Origin: Limnephilus marmoratus
Taxonomy: Eukaryota; Arthropoda; Insecta; Trichoptera; Limnephilidae
Assembly: GCA_917880885.1 (NCBI GenBank)
Contig: OU862923.1
Coordinates: 21,302,770 to 21,366,769 of the forward strand
Direction: 5' to 3'
Length of the DNA stretch: 64,000 bases
The notes beneath the pieces were generated by a model, which did no database searches, was not told the DNA's origin, and saw nothing but the letters and a program-made list of their open reading frames with translations. Positions 41,226 through 51,679 of this stretch are shown piece by piece. Every line of letters begins with the position of its first letter. Position 1 is the first letter of the stretch. The translations under genes were made by a program, and so were the position numbers.

Positions 41226-42189
41226 TGAACACAGTAGTCAGATCCCTATATTTTTTGTCTATTTTGGTTCATATTGATTTATTTTTTAACACGATTACAG
41301 ATATTTTTTTTTAGAAATAGGAAATCTTCTACTCCTTTTATGTACTTTTTTTTCATTTTTGGATAATTTAATATCTGTTATCCAATTTGAAAACAAATTC
41401 GAATATGAAAATTTGCTCATAAACATTGATATCTCACCTTTTCTTTATGGTGTTTGCTGTTGCAATATCAGGCATTGGGAAATAAAAAGAAATTATATTA
41501 CGCATGTGTACTTTTTTACGAATAGAATTAAATTAAATTCAAATATTATATTTCTGCTACTCTTTCAAGATTGGAAGGTACTATCACTATCGCTATGGCC
41601 AGACCTGAAATTCATTTTTTTTTTCTTTACCCACTTCCATCGGCCTCATAACATTTTGCAACTTTTGATGCTAACAAATTAACTGTTCCTCTGAAACAGG
41701 CAAATGGTTGTAATGTTAGTAATTCTTCAAAATGTGTCAATTTTATTTTATTTCTCCGGTTTTTGAACTAGCGACAACTTCTCAGTGCTGAGAATTTTAC
41801 CGATCTGCCACACAAGTCGTCAAAACAAAATGTCCAGGTTTTTGTTCCCAATTATTTCAAAGTAATCGCAATGATTCTACATCTTCTATTATTTATTCGC
41901 AATGTCATTTCCAACTCATTTATTTCTTTATCGATCCATGTAAAGTGTGGACATTTTCGCGTTAGCGGTGACACTCCCGACACTTAATCACTTTGCTCTT
42001 CATTTTGTGAACCTTTTGGGACGATTCAAAGCATTCCGAGTTCGTAAATTTCGCCACTTTAAACTTACGTAATTTCAGCTTTTTGAAGTATCTACCCACT
42101 ACGAATCACTTGAATTGTAACGCTTTTTCCGATACATTAGTTCGATTAAACTTATCTAAATGCACGGAATGAACGGTTTTTATGTTGTA
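41226..42189. other. Mostly unannotated; possible SINE S2 shadow at 41570-41650
   Basis: GATTGGAAGGTACTATCACTATCGC and CCCACTTCCATCGGCCTCATAACAT resemble a very degraded S2 body, but the match is weak. A 107-codon frame (41359-41682) crosses it and is not domain-like. Confidence 0.3.
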
Positions 42190-43005
42190 GGTAGATACTT
42201 CTGGAATCTTTAGGAATGCTGTGTGGAGGGTCTTTTTAGGGAAAGAAAGGAGAGGAAATTCTGAGAAGGAAAAAGTATGAGGGGTGGGTAGGAATAATGG
42301 GGTCAGGGTGTCCAGGAGTGACGGACGTATGAATCCATTCCTTCCCCTGCGGTTCAAGGCGATGGATTAAGGCTCTGCAACCGGGCCCGAAAAGAAGAAG
42401 ATGGAGAGATACGAAATTACGAATGTTAGAGGAGAGCGCTAACATTTACAGCGACAAAATCGATGCGAAAATTGCGAAAATGTTTAATAAAACACGACTC
42501 GTTTAAAATAGAGCAAAAATCTCAAGGCGTCTTAAACAGCATTTAAAGAAACACTGTGAATTTTTTCATACATATAACTTGTAAAATAACTGAAACAAAC
42601 GTGTTAATAATAATTTTTGGAGCATATTTTGCGATTTTTTTCTATCGAGGGAATTTTATATAATTTGCGTTTCGGCGCGGGCAAAGTCTAGATATTATCT
42701 TCAACAATAACATATATTTTTTTAAGAGCTTTAAAACTTACCGTGTTTAAGGGAAATATGTAATAAATCGGTATAAATCCGGATTGCGGGCCCTTAAGAG
42801 AGTCCGGCTGAACAGCTCAAAAGGTCTACCAAAACCGGTCTCTCCCGATCCGGCTCGTCACGCAGTAGATCTAGACAAACCGCACCCCATGAACCCGATT
42901 AACCCTGTTAAGTCACCAAACTAGCGAACCACTTGGGGTGACCTACGGCAGGCACCAAAAGAAGATTCCGGGGCGGAGGTACCAATACCCGCCATCTCAA
43001 AATGT
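42190..43005 (-). repeat. RepA, minus strand, split by a RepB insertion
   Basis: Left part 42200-42366: complement of the RepA 3' half (TGCTGTGTGGAGGGTCTTTT, AGGGGTGGGTAGGAATAATG). Right part 42798-43005: complement of the 5' half (GATCCGGCTCGTCACGCAG, CACCCCATGAACCCGATTA, TTCCGGGGCGGAGGTACC). The element between them is RepB with its own TTAA ends. This order shows RepA is older here than RepB. Confidence 0.85.
42367..42797 (+). mobile_element. RepB, TTAA-bounded element nested in RepA
   Basis: TTAA at 42367-42370 and at 42794-42797 flank a 423-bp unit beginning GGCTCTGCAACCGGGCCC and ending GGATTGCGGGCCC. The ends read inward as GGCTCTGCAACC and GGGCCCGCAATCC, an imperfect inverted repeat. 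Because RepA continues on both sides, this copy proves the boundaries and the TTAA target preference. Candidate superfamilies are piggyBac or Kolobok. No ORF. Confidence 0.88.
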
Positions 43006-44085
43006 GAAGTTGATGTACCTCTAAAGATCAACAACATCATCAAATGTCACCATCATGTTGAAATTAAATATAAATTATATCTTGTCATATACATCAGCGC
43101 GTGACTCTATGACCTATGTCAACCGTACAAATTGAAACCTCTTAATTCAGATATCCTATTCTAAACTTATCTTTTTTTAAGCTTACAGCTGGTTTTTTAG
43201 GGGTTTTAGAGAGGTTTCACTGGCCAAAGCCATGATTTTATCACATTCCCAGAATATAGATGGGTTTTCTGAAAAATACGAAGAAGAGAGTTGAAGCATG
43301 ATCGATTAAACATTGAAGCAAATATGTTTTCTTCATAAGATTGCATTCTGGTTCCATTGTTCGGCACGACGGTTAGATTTCCACCATCGTACAAGTTAAA
43401 TTTCGTTGAATTTTCAGAGTGCTGAAATAAAATATTTGAAAACTCATAAAATCACAATGTAAAGCTCTGAAAATAATTTACGAATTTTCACTTTTGAAAC
43501 TCGTTAAATGACGAGGGTCAAAAGGCCAATAATTTCATAAAAAAACGTTTCACTAATATATTTTATGGGGCGGTTTGTCGCAGGACGCATTTCCCCTGAA
43601 TTTTCATTTCACGAAATGCCTGAAAAGAAGACCTGAATAGGGAATTAATAATTTTATAATATTAATTTTCTAGCAATTTGACTTGACTCTAAATTGGCTA
43701 ATATACATAATTGGTCATTTAAAATATACGTATTTGATAAACTGAGTGAAAACGTTTCCTAGAAGCAATCAAGATTTGTAAGGTAACTTGTGAGTGGTTG
43801 TAATAATGACAAAAACCATCGAAATTAATTTTGCCGTGGGGTATAATTTTTACCAATTGGTTTTTCCGTTAAATTCTTCTTATACTTCCGATGCCTTCTT
43901 CTATCGGAAGTTGACTAACATCAGGGCTACTTTTTATCCTGCAGACCATGGACATATGAATATATCGGGACCTGCCCTAAGTGATAAAAGCGTATTGTTT
44001 CCCCCTCCCCATAACGGTTCCATGGAGCCGGCTCGGCTTACGAGACCTCACTTGAATCTAAAAAATGTGACGTCATCATTCTTGT
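43006..44085. other. Unannotated stretch
   Basis: A 98-codon plus-strand frame (43794-44090) has no motif. No shared repeats were recognised. Confidence 0.4.
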
Positions 44086-44086
44086 C

Positions 44087-44216
44087 CTGACCAGCGCCGA
44101 GATCGCATCGTACATTTTACGAACAAAAATGCGAGCTTGTGCTATACATTATACCCTAATATATGTGGATATAGCGAATGTGGGCGTTTCTCCAGTGAGC
44201 TCGTCGCTGGTTACAG
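44087..44216. repeat. Short foldback, ~130 bp
   Basis: TGACCAGCGCCGAG at the left and CTCGTCGCTGGTTA at the right form imperfect 13-14-bp inverted ends around an unremarkable core. It could be a small MITE, but no second copy or target duplication is visible here. Confidence 0.35.
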
Positions 44217-45000
44217 GGGTAAGTAAATTATGAAACATTTGTAAAAGTGTCTTAACTAAATTCGGCAACAAAATATTCCTCTGTGAAAAAGAGCGAACTT
44301 TACTTTGTTGCATTTGGACTACGCAAATGTGTTAATAACGTGGCGGGCAATTCGCGCTCCCATATAAAAAGGTCTATTCATTCGAAAGCAGATTTTGCTT
44401 TTAAGAACTAAATGGTGATATTATAAAGCGAGATGCCTATATACTGTCAGATTGATTTTTTAACGAATCACAGTCGTCCTTCCCCCCTTCGCCCTCCATA
44501 GTTTGGTTTTACCCCTCATCTGTATCTTTTGGTCTATCCATTTGGATGTCTATGCTGCAGACTGTAATAATTTAATAAAAAATTTATAAAACTGCACTCG
44601 TTTTAGTTAAGCTAGAACCAAAGCCTCGAATGAAGTGTGGTGTTTTCCATAAATCTGTCGCTGGATTCAGTTGGGTTATTATATATCATTTGTCACCCTT
44701 CATAATGTGCCCATGAAATAATTTTAGTATTCTTCTTTGCGATCCGATGCCATTTATGATTATTACCAGTCAGCACGATATTAGCTTTTTAAGAGCCTCA
44801 TAATGCCCTGATCAACTCAAGTTTTCGGTTGGTACTTAGTAACTCATTTTAACCATTTTTAAAGCTTTATCAAAATTGCCGTGTGTATTATTTATTATAT
44901 GCTCGTCTAAATGACGTCTAAAACTTGCAGTTCGGTGAACAGTAAACCGCGCATCCGAAAAAGTAGGTTCCAATTTTCTCTTATGTATTTAATATATCAA
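44217..45000. other. Largely unannotated; possibly LINE-derived near 44.6-44.8 kb
   Basis: This lies downstream (on the minus strand) of the RT remnant at 45.0-45.47 kb. Interrupted minus-strand readings such as RIAKKNTKIISWAHYEG may be a decayed continuation, but I cannot support exact limits. Confidence 0.3.
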
Positions 45001-45004
45001 AACA

Positions 45005-45470
45005 AAATTTTCTAAAATAATTGAGAAGGTGACACACTGACTCTTTTGGACTGAAAGTTCAAGATCATTTAAAATAAGCCATGTGCAAATGGCATTCATG
45101 TCTTCATTAAGATATTTGACGGCGGGTGGGATGATAAAAAGAAAGCTATGTCATCTGCGAACTCAATAACTTTTACTTGAGGGGAATAGTGATGTGCATA
45201 TTGTACGTCTATATATTAAACAGAAAGGGGTACAATACACCGCCTTGTGGTGTATTGTACCCCTTCCTAATAGACCTACTTGGAGGATTAATATCTGGTA
45301 ACTGAATAAATATTTTTCTATCAAGAAATATATTAATAAAAGATTGGACAAACATGGGTGGTAGGCCAAGGCCTAAAAGTTTTTTTTCAAGGTTGGGATG
45401 GAAAGATTGCCAAAGGCGCCTTCTGTGAAACAATAGTTTTGATTGCAAATTTATTTTAGTCATTAATTTT
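45005..45470 (-). pseudogene. LINE RT remnant (motif B to beyond motif C), frameshifted
   Basis: The 84-codon minus-strand frame (45209-45463) reads KLLFHRRRLWQSFHPNLEKK ... FINIFLDRKIFIQL then YNTPQGGVLYPFLFNI (motif B, type PQGGVLSP). Further along are VIEFADDIAFFLSSHPP (motif C) and, after a -1/+2 shift, LNEDMNAICTWLILNDLELS then VQKSQCVTFS. The PQGG.L motif differs from the PQGS.LGP type of the other LINEs here, so this is another clade (I/R1-like). An in-frame stop precedes motif C. The copy is dead. Confidence 0.78.
45225..45265. repeat. Perfect 17-bp hairpin within RT motif B
   Basis: AAGGGGTACAATACACC, a 7-nt spacer GCCTTGT, then GGTGTATTGTACCCCTT. The arms are exactly complementary, and the palindrome lies over the codons for the motif B residues of the RT remnant. 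Confidence 0.9.
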
Positions 45471-46044
45471 CCACTGTACCTACAATAATAAATGTTTGGT
45501 TCAACGTGCAGAAATGTCGTACGCCTCCAGGAAGTTAATATTAACCCAATTAGCGTAAATTAAAAAACGCCACAAGTGACCGATGTGAGAAATTGTCAAT
45601 CTAACTTCACCTATTTCTATATCATCAATGTTTTTCTGGGAATTATCTGCTTTAACCATCAGCCATATGAAAGAAGCGGAACGAAATAAACGGTATTATA
45701 TGCCACCACCCCTAGGGCTTAATCCTTGCTTATGGCATTATATCTCTTTATGATTTCGTACCCCTAGCGAGGTCGGGCACGCCCACCCTCATTCAGCGCC
45801 CATCGTGCACAAAGAAAGTATTTCCGAAGGATTTTCACAAAAGGTTATATATACTGCGCCAAACTGTAGGATTATTGAAGTGTGGTAGTAATAAGTATAA
45901 TAACATTAATAATAAAGTATTTCTATATTGAGTACATTAATTTAGTGATATTATTTTATCTCAAGTGCGCAAAAGTATTTGTTATTGTTCGATTAATATA
46001 CCATAATTTTACTTGTGTTTTAATTATATTTTTTAAAGTTATCA
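45471..46044. other. Unannotated stretch
   Basis: A GC-richer patch at 45700-45830 contains two CCCCTAG words about 55 bp apart, without further structure. Confidence 0.4.
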
Positions 46045-46446
46045 TAATGGACGGTTTCTGCGGTCGAGGGGTAAGGCTCTCGATTAGCAATCCGGAGATC
46101 GCGGGTTCAAATACCGGCCTGCAAGTATGTTTTATTTGATTGATTTGTGTTATTTCACAAATTATTCATTTTAAATAATATATAGTATATTTGTGGAACG
46201 TTCCAGAGTGGAAGATAATCTCAGTATCGCCCCGGTGTAAGACCACCATTCAGAATTGAAACGTTGCTTGAAATGGCTTCTGCCGTGTTTGGTGACCAGA
46301 TCTGAATAGCCAGGTGCTTCCCTATCTCCTTCCCCTCCCCACTACCTTCAGCCTCACAACATACCCCAATTGGGGATGCCATAGTCCCACTAGCTCCAGA
46401 CGGGAACAGTTGGGACTCTTTGCGGTATTCATGTAAAAAAAAATCA
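46045..46446 (+). mobile_element. SINE S2, complete copy
   Basis: The tRNA-like head GGACGGTTTCTGCGGTCGAG, GGGTAAGGCTC, then GATCGCGGGTTCAAATACCGG has a clear B box (GGTTCAAATAC). The body GGAACGTTCCAGAGTGGAAG, CTCAGTATCGCCC, ATTCAGAATTGAAACGTTGC, CCCCAATTGGGGATG and CCAGACGGGAACAGTTGGG follows, ending GTATTCATGTAAAAAAAA. It directly abuts a RepB fragment. Confidence 0.88.
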
Positions 46447-46640
46447 TAAAGGCTCTGCAACCGGGCCCGAAAAGAAGAAGATGGAGAGATACGAAATTAC
46501 GAATGTTAGAGGAGAGCGCTAACATTTACAGCGACAAAATCGATGCGAAAATTGAGAAAATGTTAAAACACGACTCGTTTAAAATAGAGCAAAAATCTCG
46601 CGGCCATTATCTTAAACAGCATTTAAAGAAACACGATTCT
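46447..46640 (+). repeat. RepB left-half fragment
   Basis: AAGGCTCTGCAACCGGGCCC through AAACAGCATTTAAAGAAACAC is near-identical to the first ~175 bp of the 42.37 kb copy. It stops where the tRNA-like sequence begins. The leading TTAA was replaced by the SINE tail. Confidence 0.85.
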
Positions 46641-46649
46641 ATTTGCGAT

Positions 46650-46730
46650 CACCAGGAATTGAACCCGCGACTATCAGATTTGCAGCCAAGGATCGTAACC
46701 ACTCAACCACGGAGGCCGTCCAGTAAGTAG
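46650..46730 (-). repeat. tRNA-like SINE head, minus strand
   Basis: The minus strand reads GGACGGCCTCCGTGGTTGAG, TGGTTACGATCC, then GTCGCGGGTTCAATTCCTGG, with A-box (GTGGTTGAGTGG) and B-box (GGTTCAATTCC) matches. A cloverleaf with a normal anticodon arm is not convincing, and the similarity to the S2 head (GACGG, GGGTTCAA) favours a SINE over a tRNA gene. It is joined to the broken RepB copy. Confidence 0.6.
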
Positions 46731-47725
46731 TTAGTTCTATAACAGTCCTCTTTTATTATTTTCCCTTTCATTCAGGTTCCATCTCTATTAGATATCGTTA
46801 TACTAGAATTTTCTGTAGACTCTCAGATGCCGTGTTAAAATGATCTCAGATCTCCTATTTTATCTCCCCCTCGGGGAAAGAAGATAGATGTTATGAGATG
46901 AAGATAAAGGTTAGAAGATTGTGCTCTTGACGTAGCTCTAACAGTCTGAGCCTGATTAGCACGCATCAGGCTTACCGAATCAGGCGTTAATTTAGACTTT
47001 ACCAACTGTTAACGTTAGTTTTTGGAATACAACCTTTATTTTATATATCGTTTTGTCCATTAAGATAGTTTGTTTAATATGTTGGAACGTTCATCATTGT
47101 CTAACTCGTAATGTTTAACTCTTTTACCATTTTTTTACCATTCGGAACTGAGTAAACATTAAGAGAATACACAAGCCAAAATGTGTGTATTCTAAGTGTG
47201 CCTTACGAATATAAGTATTAGGCATAAACGAATATAAGTATTAGGCATAAAAATCGCTTGTCAGACGGAGTCTAGAAACGCTCGATTTTGGCGCAAAAGT
47301 TGTTTTTATTTATTTTGTGAGTAATTTTATAAGAAAGAAAAATTTAATCAAGGGAAACTGGCACAGATAATCTTAGCCATAGAATAGTATTTTTAAAAAG
47401 TTGTTTCTTATATAATTTCTTACGTTTTTAATGCAAAAATATATTTTTTTAATAGTTTGGACTTATATTTTTTATAAAGTAATTGAAACTTTATTTTTAA
47501 TTTCTATTCAAGGAAACGATAGGAAAATCTTCAATTTATCCAAAACATGTTTTTGTTATTAATAACGTCAACCTATTCGTACTAAAGATTAATCGAAAAT
47601 AGTGATTTATCGTTAGGCTTGGCCTTCGCTGCGTTTTATTTCTTATATGTGGTACAGTAGTGTGGAGGCCATCATCGAATTCTTATTTTGACCGCTACAG
47701 CCGTCGAAAAAAAAAATAGTTTCTA
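46731..47725. other. Mostly unannotated; 23-bp tandem duplication at 47205-47250
   Basis: ACGAATATAAGTATTAGGCA (+TAA) occurs twice in exact tandem at 47205 and 47228. The remainder is AT-rich with nothing recognisable. Confidence 0.5.
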
Positions 47726-47912
47726 CTCCGATAAGTTTTAAGATTTTCACGGCCAAAAGCATTTTCGTTATTTGTTTTTGGGGTGTTATGCCTGTGTACA
47801 CATCTACCGGATCTGCCCTGATGATGGACACTGCAACGATGTCCGAAACGTTGGCTAAAGAAGGAGGTAGCGCAACACGGCATAACACCCCAAAAACAAA
47901 TAACGAAAAAGT
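47726..47912. mobile_element. Foldback PLE-like terminus with hammerhead core H5
   Basis: The left arm TTTTCGTTATTTGTTTTTGG then GGTGTTATGCC (47763-47792) is the exact inverse of the right arm GGCATAACACC then CCAAAAACAAATAACGAAAA (to about 47910). Between them lies CATCTACCGGATCTGCC, the hammerhead core, and GTTGGCTAAAGAAGGAGGTA. The left arm continues outward with GATTTTCACGGCC, which also flanks H4 at 31.3 kb. Two inverted copies of one terminal segment therefore surround a single core. Open frames of 81-84 codons over it are shadows of the palindrome. Confidence 0.7.
47818..47849 (+). ncRNA. Hammerhead-like core H5
   Basis: CTGATGA (47818-47824), TGGACA, loop CTGCAACGA, TGTCC, GAAAC (47845-47849). 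It is identical in these positions to H4 16 kb away on the other strand. Stem II GGACA/TGTCC is perfect. Conservation of both catalytic strands and the stem between two dispersed copies supports it as a structural RNA motif of the element. Cleavage competence is untested. Confidence 0.58.
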
Positions 47913-48084
47913 TTCTACTCCCTTTTTTGATACCTTTCAATCGATACTTTTAGGAAATTCGAAATTTCAGACCCACCCCTTCGTCTCAGCTTCTTGCCAT
48001 GGAAAACAGAACAGATCGTACATCTATGACATTGTTAAATGATATGCAGCCAAAGGTCTCTTGTAAAAAATAGTGCTTTCTTTT

Positions 48085-48150
48085 TTTGGGAGGTGGGTAT
48101 GGATACACCTCTGCCTTTAATTCACCAAACGTAGCGAACCACTTAATACA
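48085..48150. repeat. RepA scraps
   Basis: GGGAGGTGGGTATGGATACACC and, immediately after, CACCAAACGTAGCGAACCACTT are short RepA-like pieces, the second in reverse orientation. Confidence 0.45.
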
Positions 48151-49184
48151 ATTTTTGCTTATAACTTTAATACTTTGTCCATGAACTTAATGTTTTTTTT
48201 TTTATATTTACGCACTTTATTATTTTAAATCAGTTTTTAATTGTTTGTGTATTGAAGACGCTCAAAATTTATTTACAGATTCACCCACTTTGTAATTTTT
48301 TTTTTTATACGTTTTAATTTATAAAAAATAGTTATGATGTAAATTCTCATCTACGACGTTGAAATACTTATAAAATAAAGATAGTTTAAGACAGATCGTA
48401 CGTGATACGTTAGTCCCAGTGAGAGTAGTTGCTATGCAAGTATTCTCTTGAGCTTGATTTACGATAGTAATGAGACTCTACTGTAAGAAATTTGTGTGTG
48501 CTTCAATTAAATCTGCCTGTTGTATGACATAACCCAGATAGGCCATACAAAATTGCTAAAACAGATAACGAAAGTACGCCACTAAAGGGTGTATCTTGAG
48601 TTAGGGCTGTTAGTAGTAACAAAATTACAAGCATTTTGAGGTTTGTATCTGTGGTTCTATAATACTTACAGATATACCACTTTACACAATGTGAAGGCAA
48701 CAGCATGAAGTAAATTATATGGGAATAACTCAATTTCCCTTATTTTGAGTCATCAGACCGACGATATATAGTCAAATAAGACAATCATGATATATAGATA
48801 TATAGTCAAATAAGAACATAGCTACCCAGCTGACATTAATAATGATAAATGTAGGTTACGTATTGCTAAAGACAATTTGGAAGTTCAACACTTAGCGGAG
48901 GTTAATCAACAGTAGAAATTAATGGAACAGCACATAACTGCTAAGCGAATATTATTTTAACCTCTTGCATGGTGGTAATACCGATGTATTGCGTTGGAGT
49001 CAATTTTTAGCTCTGAAAAACTAATCATGTTGGTTGTACGTAAATATTAATCATTTTGACTGACTGTTATTTACGAGTTTTACGACGCGACGGTTTCAAT
49101 AAAACTGCTAGTCAATTTGACTAACACTACTGTCAACCCTCGTAAAATTCATTATTTGTTTACGATATATATGTTATTTTATTA
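48151..49184. other. Unannotated stretch
   Basis: A 76-codon minus-strand frame (48503-48733) has no motif. No other recognisable feature. Confidence 0.4.
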
Positions 49185-49668
49185 AACAACTTTTTATAAG
49201 GAGTCAAAATAAACACATGTCTGTAATTTATAACATTTATTACAAACATATTAACATTACGACTCCAACTTTCGGGAACAAATTTGCGGAGGTTATATAA
49301 ATCTCCAGAAAACTATTGAAAATAATTTTTTTTCTGGTTCCTAAAAAATAAAATTTTGATTTGATTCATTGGTGTACCTTGTTTATTATCCACAGGCTGG
49401 ATGGGTGACGTATATAAATACATCTAACAACTTTATATAAGGAGTCAAAATAAACATATGTATGTAATTTATAACATTTATTACAAACGTATTAACATTA
49501 CGACTCCAACTTTTAGAAACAAAATTGCGGAGGTCATATAAATCTCCAGAAAACTATTGAAAATACATTTTTTTTCTGGTTTCCAAAAAATGAAATTTTG
49601 ATTTCATTCATTGGTGTACCTTGTTTATTATCCACAGGCTGGATGGGTGACGTATATAAATACATCCA
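49185..49668 (+). repeat. 241-bp unit in tandem, two copies
   Basis: AACAACTTTWTATAAGGAGTC starts at 49185 and again at 49426. Both copies contain CATTTATTACAAACRTATTA, ACGACTCCAACTTT, TAAATCTCCAGAAAACTATT, CCACAGGCTGGATGGGTGAC and end GTATATAAATACATC. There are about a dozen substitutions between them by eye. No ORF. The second copy's last words overlap CATCCAGTGTTAGTC, and CATCTAAC joins the copies. Confidence 0.92.
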
Positions 49669-49670
49669 GT

Positions 49671-50228
49671 GTTAGTCGAAACAACTAAGATTAGTTTTCC
49701 AGGGTTAACTTATCTGTCGCTTAGTGAAAGTAGATATGAGAACTAAAATGCCTGACTATAGTATCCCCATTTCTCCAATCTGGCTATTCAGATATGGTTA
49801 CTTAACACATCTATAGCAATTTCACGCGGCGTTTCGAAACTCAAAGATGGTCTCTCATCATAGTAATACTGAGATTATCTCCCGTTCTGACTGAATATGG
49901 TAAACCTCTGTAATACTTACAATAATGTAATACTTACATCCTTCAGCAATAGGTGAGACGTAGCTTAAATATTGATTTGATAGGTCACGCCAATCCTATT
50001 CCTTCAGAAAGCAGCTAACAAATCTTTTTTTCCAAAAACCGGTTGATTAGGAAGGTTTCTTCTAAAATGAATCTACCAAAATGTTTTTTTTTAGATAGGT
50101 ACACAAAAAACATCTTTCTCAGTTCATGCCTATCAGTCGTGAAGAATAGATTTAAACATTTTTAAAAGCTTTCAACCTGGGGTGAATTTTAGCAACATAT
50201 CATTAATTCGACCGTGTTGAATGCATTT
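49671..50228. other. Unannotated stretch
   Basis: Nothing recognised. Confidence 0.4.
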
Positions 50229-50229
50229 T

Positions 50230-50660
50230 GACTTCATCATCATCACTATTGGCTCTACAACCCCTGGTGGGTCTTGGCCTCCTCAAGAATCTTCCTTCAC
50301 TCATCTCGCTTTTGTGCCAGCTCTCTCCAGTTTAGAAGCTCCAAGATAGCGACGTTTAGATCCTTAAACAAAGTATAGAGCTCATTGTTGAAACGTCTGC
50401 GCCAAAATCCAAAAACGTCCAGTGCTCGCTCATTCCTCTTAATTAGTACCCAAGTCTCAGCTGCGTACGTAAGTACTGGTCTGACAAATGTTTTGTACAC
50501 TAATATCTTCGTGTTTCTGGACAGCATTCTGGATTTTATTTGGTTTTGTAGCGGAAATAACAACGATTTGCGTTTACTACGCGCTTCTGGATCTCCTCTG
50601 TGGTAGTATTGTCGTTTCGTCGCCTTAGTTCGTATTTGTCCAACAGACCATTAGACAATT
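50230..50660 (-). pseudogene. RTE-like LINE 3' end with internal deletions, minus strand
   Basis: Minus-strand reading: RRRNDNTTTEEIQKRVVNAN, RCYFRYKTK, then (shifted) QNQIKSRMLSRNTKILVYKT, FVRPVLTYAAETWVLIKRNE, RALDVFGFWRRRFNNELYTL, ELLNWRELAQKRDE, ending in the LEEAKT-like tail and a (GAT)n end (CATCATCATCAC on plus). Compared with the 16.9 kb copy, the ERKILRRIFGPVQEN block and the RLRWLGHVERM...LKDIS block are deleted, and one frameshift separates two open frames. Confidence 0.88.
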
Positions 50661-51675
50661 TTACAGGAGGAGAAGGTTTTCTTTCATTATTTCGACGAAA
50701 CATTATGAAAGGTGAAAGATAAAGATATGTCCGTAAAGGTAAAGGTCTCATTAGTATAAATAGTTCTTAGTTAAGTGATAAACTCTCATTTTTTATACTC
50801 TATTTTCAATTTTAAAGTGGAGATTGAACAAAAACTAAAATGGTCTGTTGGACAAATAAGAACTGAGGCGACGGTTTGTTATCAGGGAGCCTAGGTATGT
50901 GAATCTTGGTACCGTTTCGAAATCTAGAGATAAAAAAATTATATATGGCAATCAGTATCGTAGGCTTAATAAATCACGTCTCCTCTCTTAATTCTTATCC
51001 TTACACGTGCAGTTCAAATTAACTTTTAGCATTTCTTAGAATATACATTTCTCAATTTCTCCCAAAAGTATATTTAGTATTGATTTGATCCTTTTATCCC
51101 TTGATACTCCAAAAGATGAATGGTGTGAACAATAATAATTCCCCTACTTTTATTAAGGTAATTTCTGGGAATTTGTCACTTTCAAATTATGCTGTGAAAC
51201 CTTTGATACCAAGGTAGCTTTCTGAGAAATTCTTAACAAACTGGTTTGTTAGGAAATACCTTTTGATGTTTTTCCACTACATTTTTTTAAGTTTTCCGGT
51301 AATACGGTTTCAAACGCGAGTTTAGTAAAATTTTGCCTCTCTCAATTCATCATCATCATCATCACTACTTTTGCACTGTTGGAGTTATGGTCACTTTGAT
51401 GCCAGTCTCCTACTCTCTCTGTTTTCTTATATTTTCCTCTGATTATTTTTTTTATTTTTATTTATTGTAATATAAAAAATATGAGTTACATATATGTATA
51501 CAGATATATTTTACATAATATTAAATTAAAGGTCGTTTTTGGTCATGTATACCATATCATGTATATCTTTTTGGCTGGTGTGCCTGATAAGGGAGCCACG
51601 ATTCTTACTCAAGTTGTAAGTTATAATTTGTTTTGTATAAAATATTTACTTTTTTCTGTAAGTTTTTTTTTTTAA
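50661..51675. other. Unannotated stretch
   Basis: A short (ATC)n at 51348-51364 is followed by ACTACTTTTGCACTGTTGG. A 64-codon frame at 51481-51675 is not convincing. Confidence 0.4.
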
Positions 51676-51679
51676 TTTG

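Noticed and set aside
43794..44090. 98-codon open frame as a gene
   Set aside because: No motif, start context or conservation evidence; AT-rich chance frame.
46650..46730. Functional tRNA gene on the minus strand
   Set aside because: A and B boxes are present but the anticodon arm is unconvincing and it resembles the S2 SINE head, fused to a broken RepB copy.
47643..48042. Three overlapping 81-84-codon frames on both strands
   Set aside because: They mirror each other because of the palindromic arms; not a protein-coding signal.
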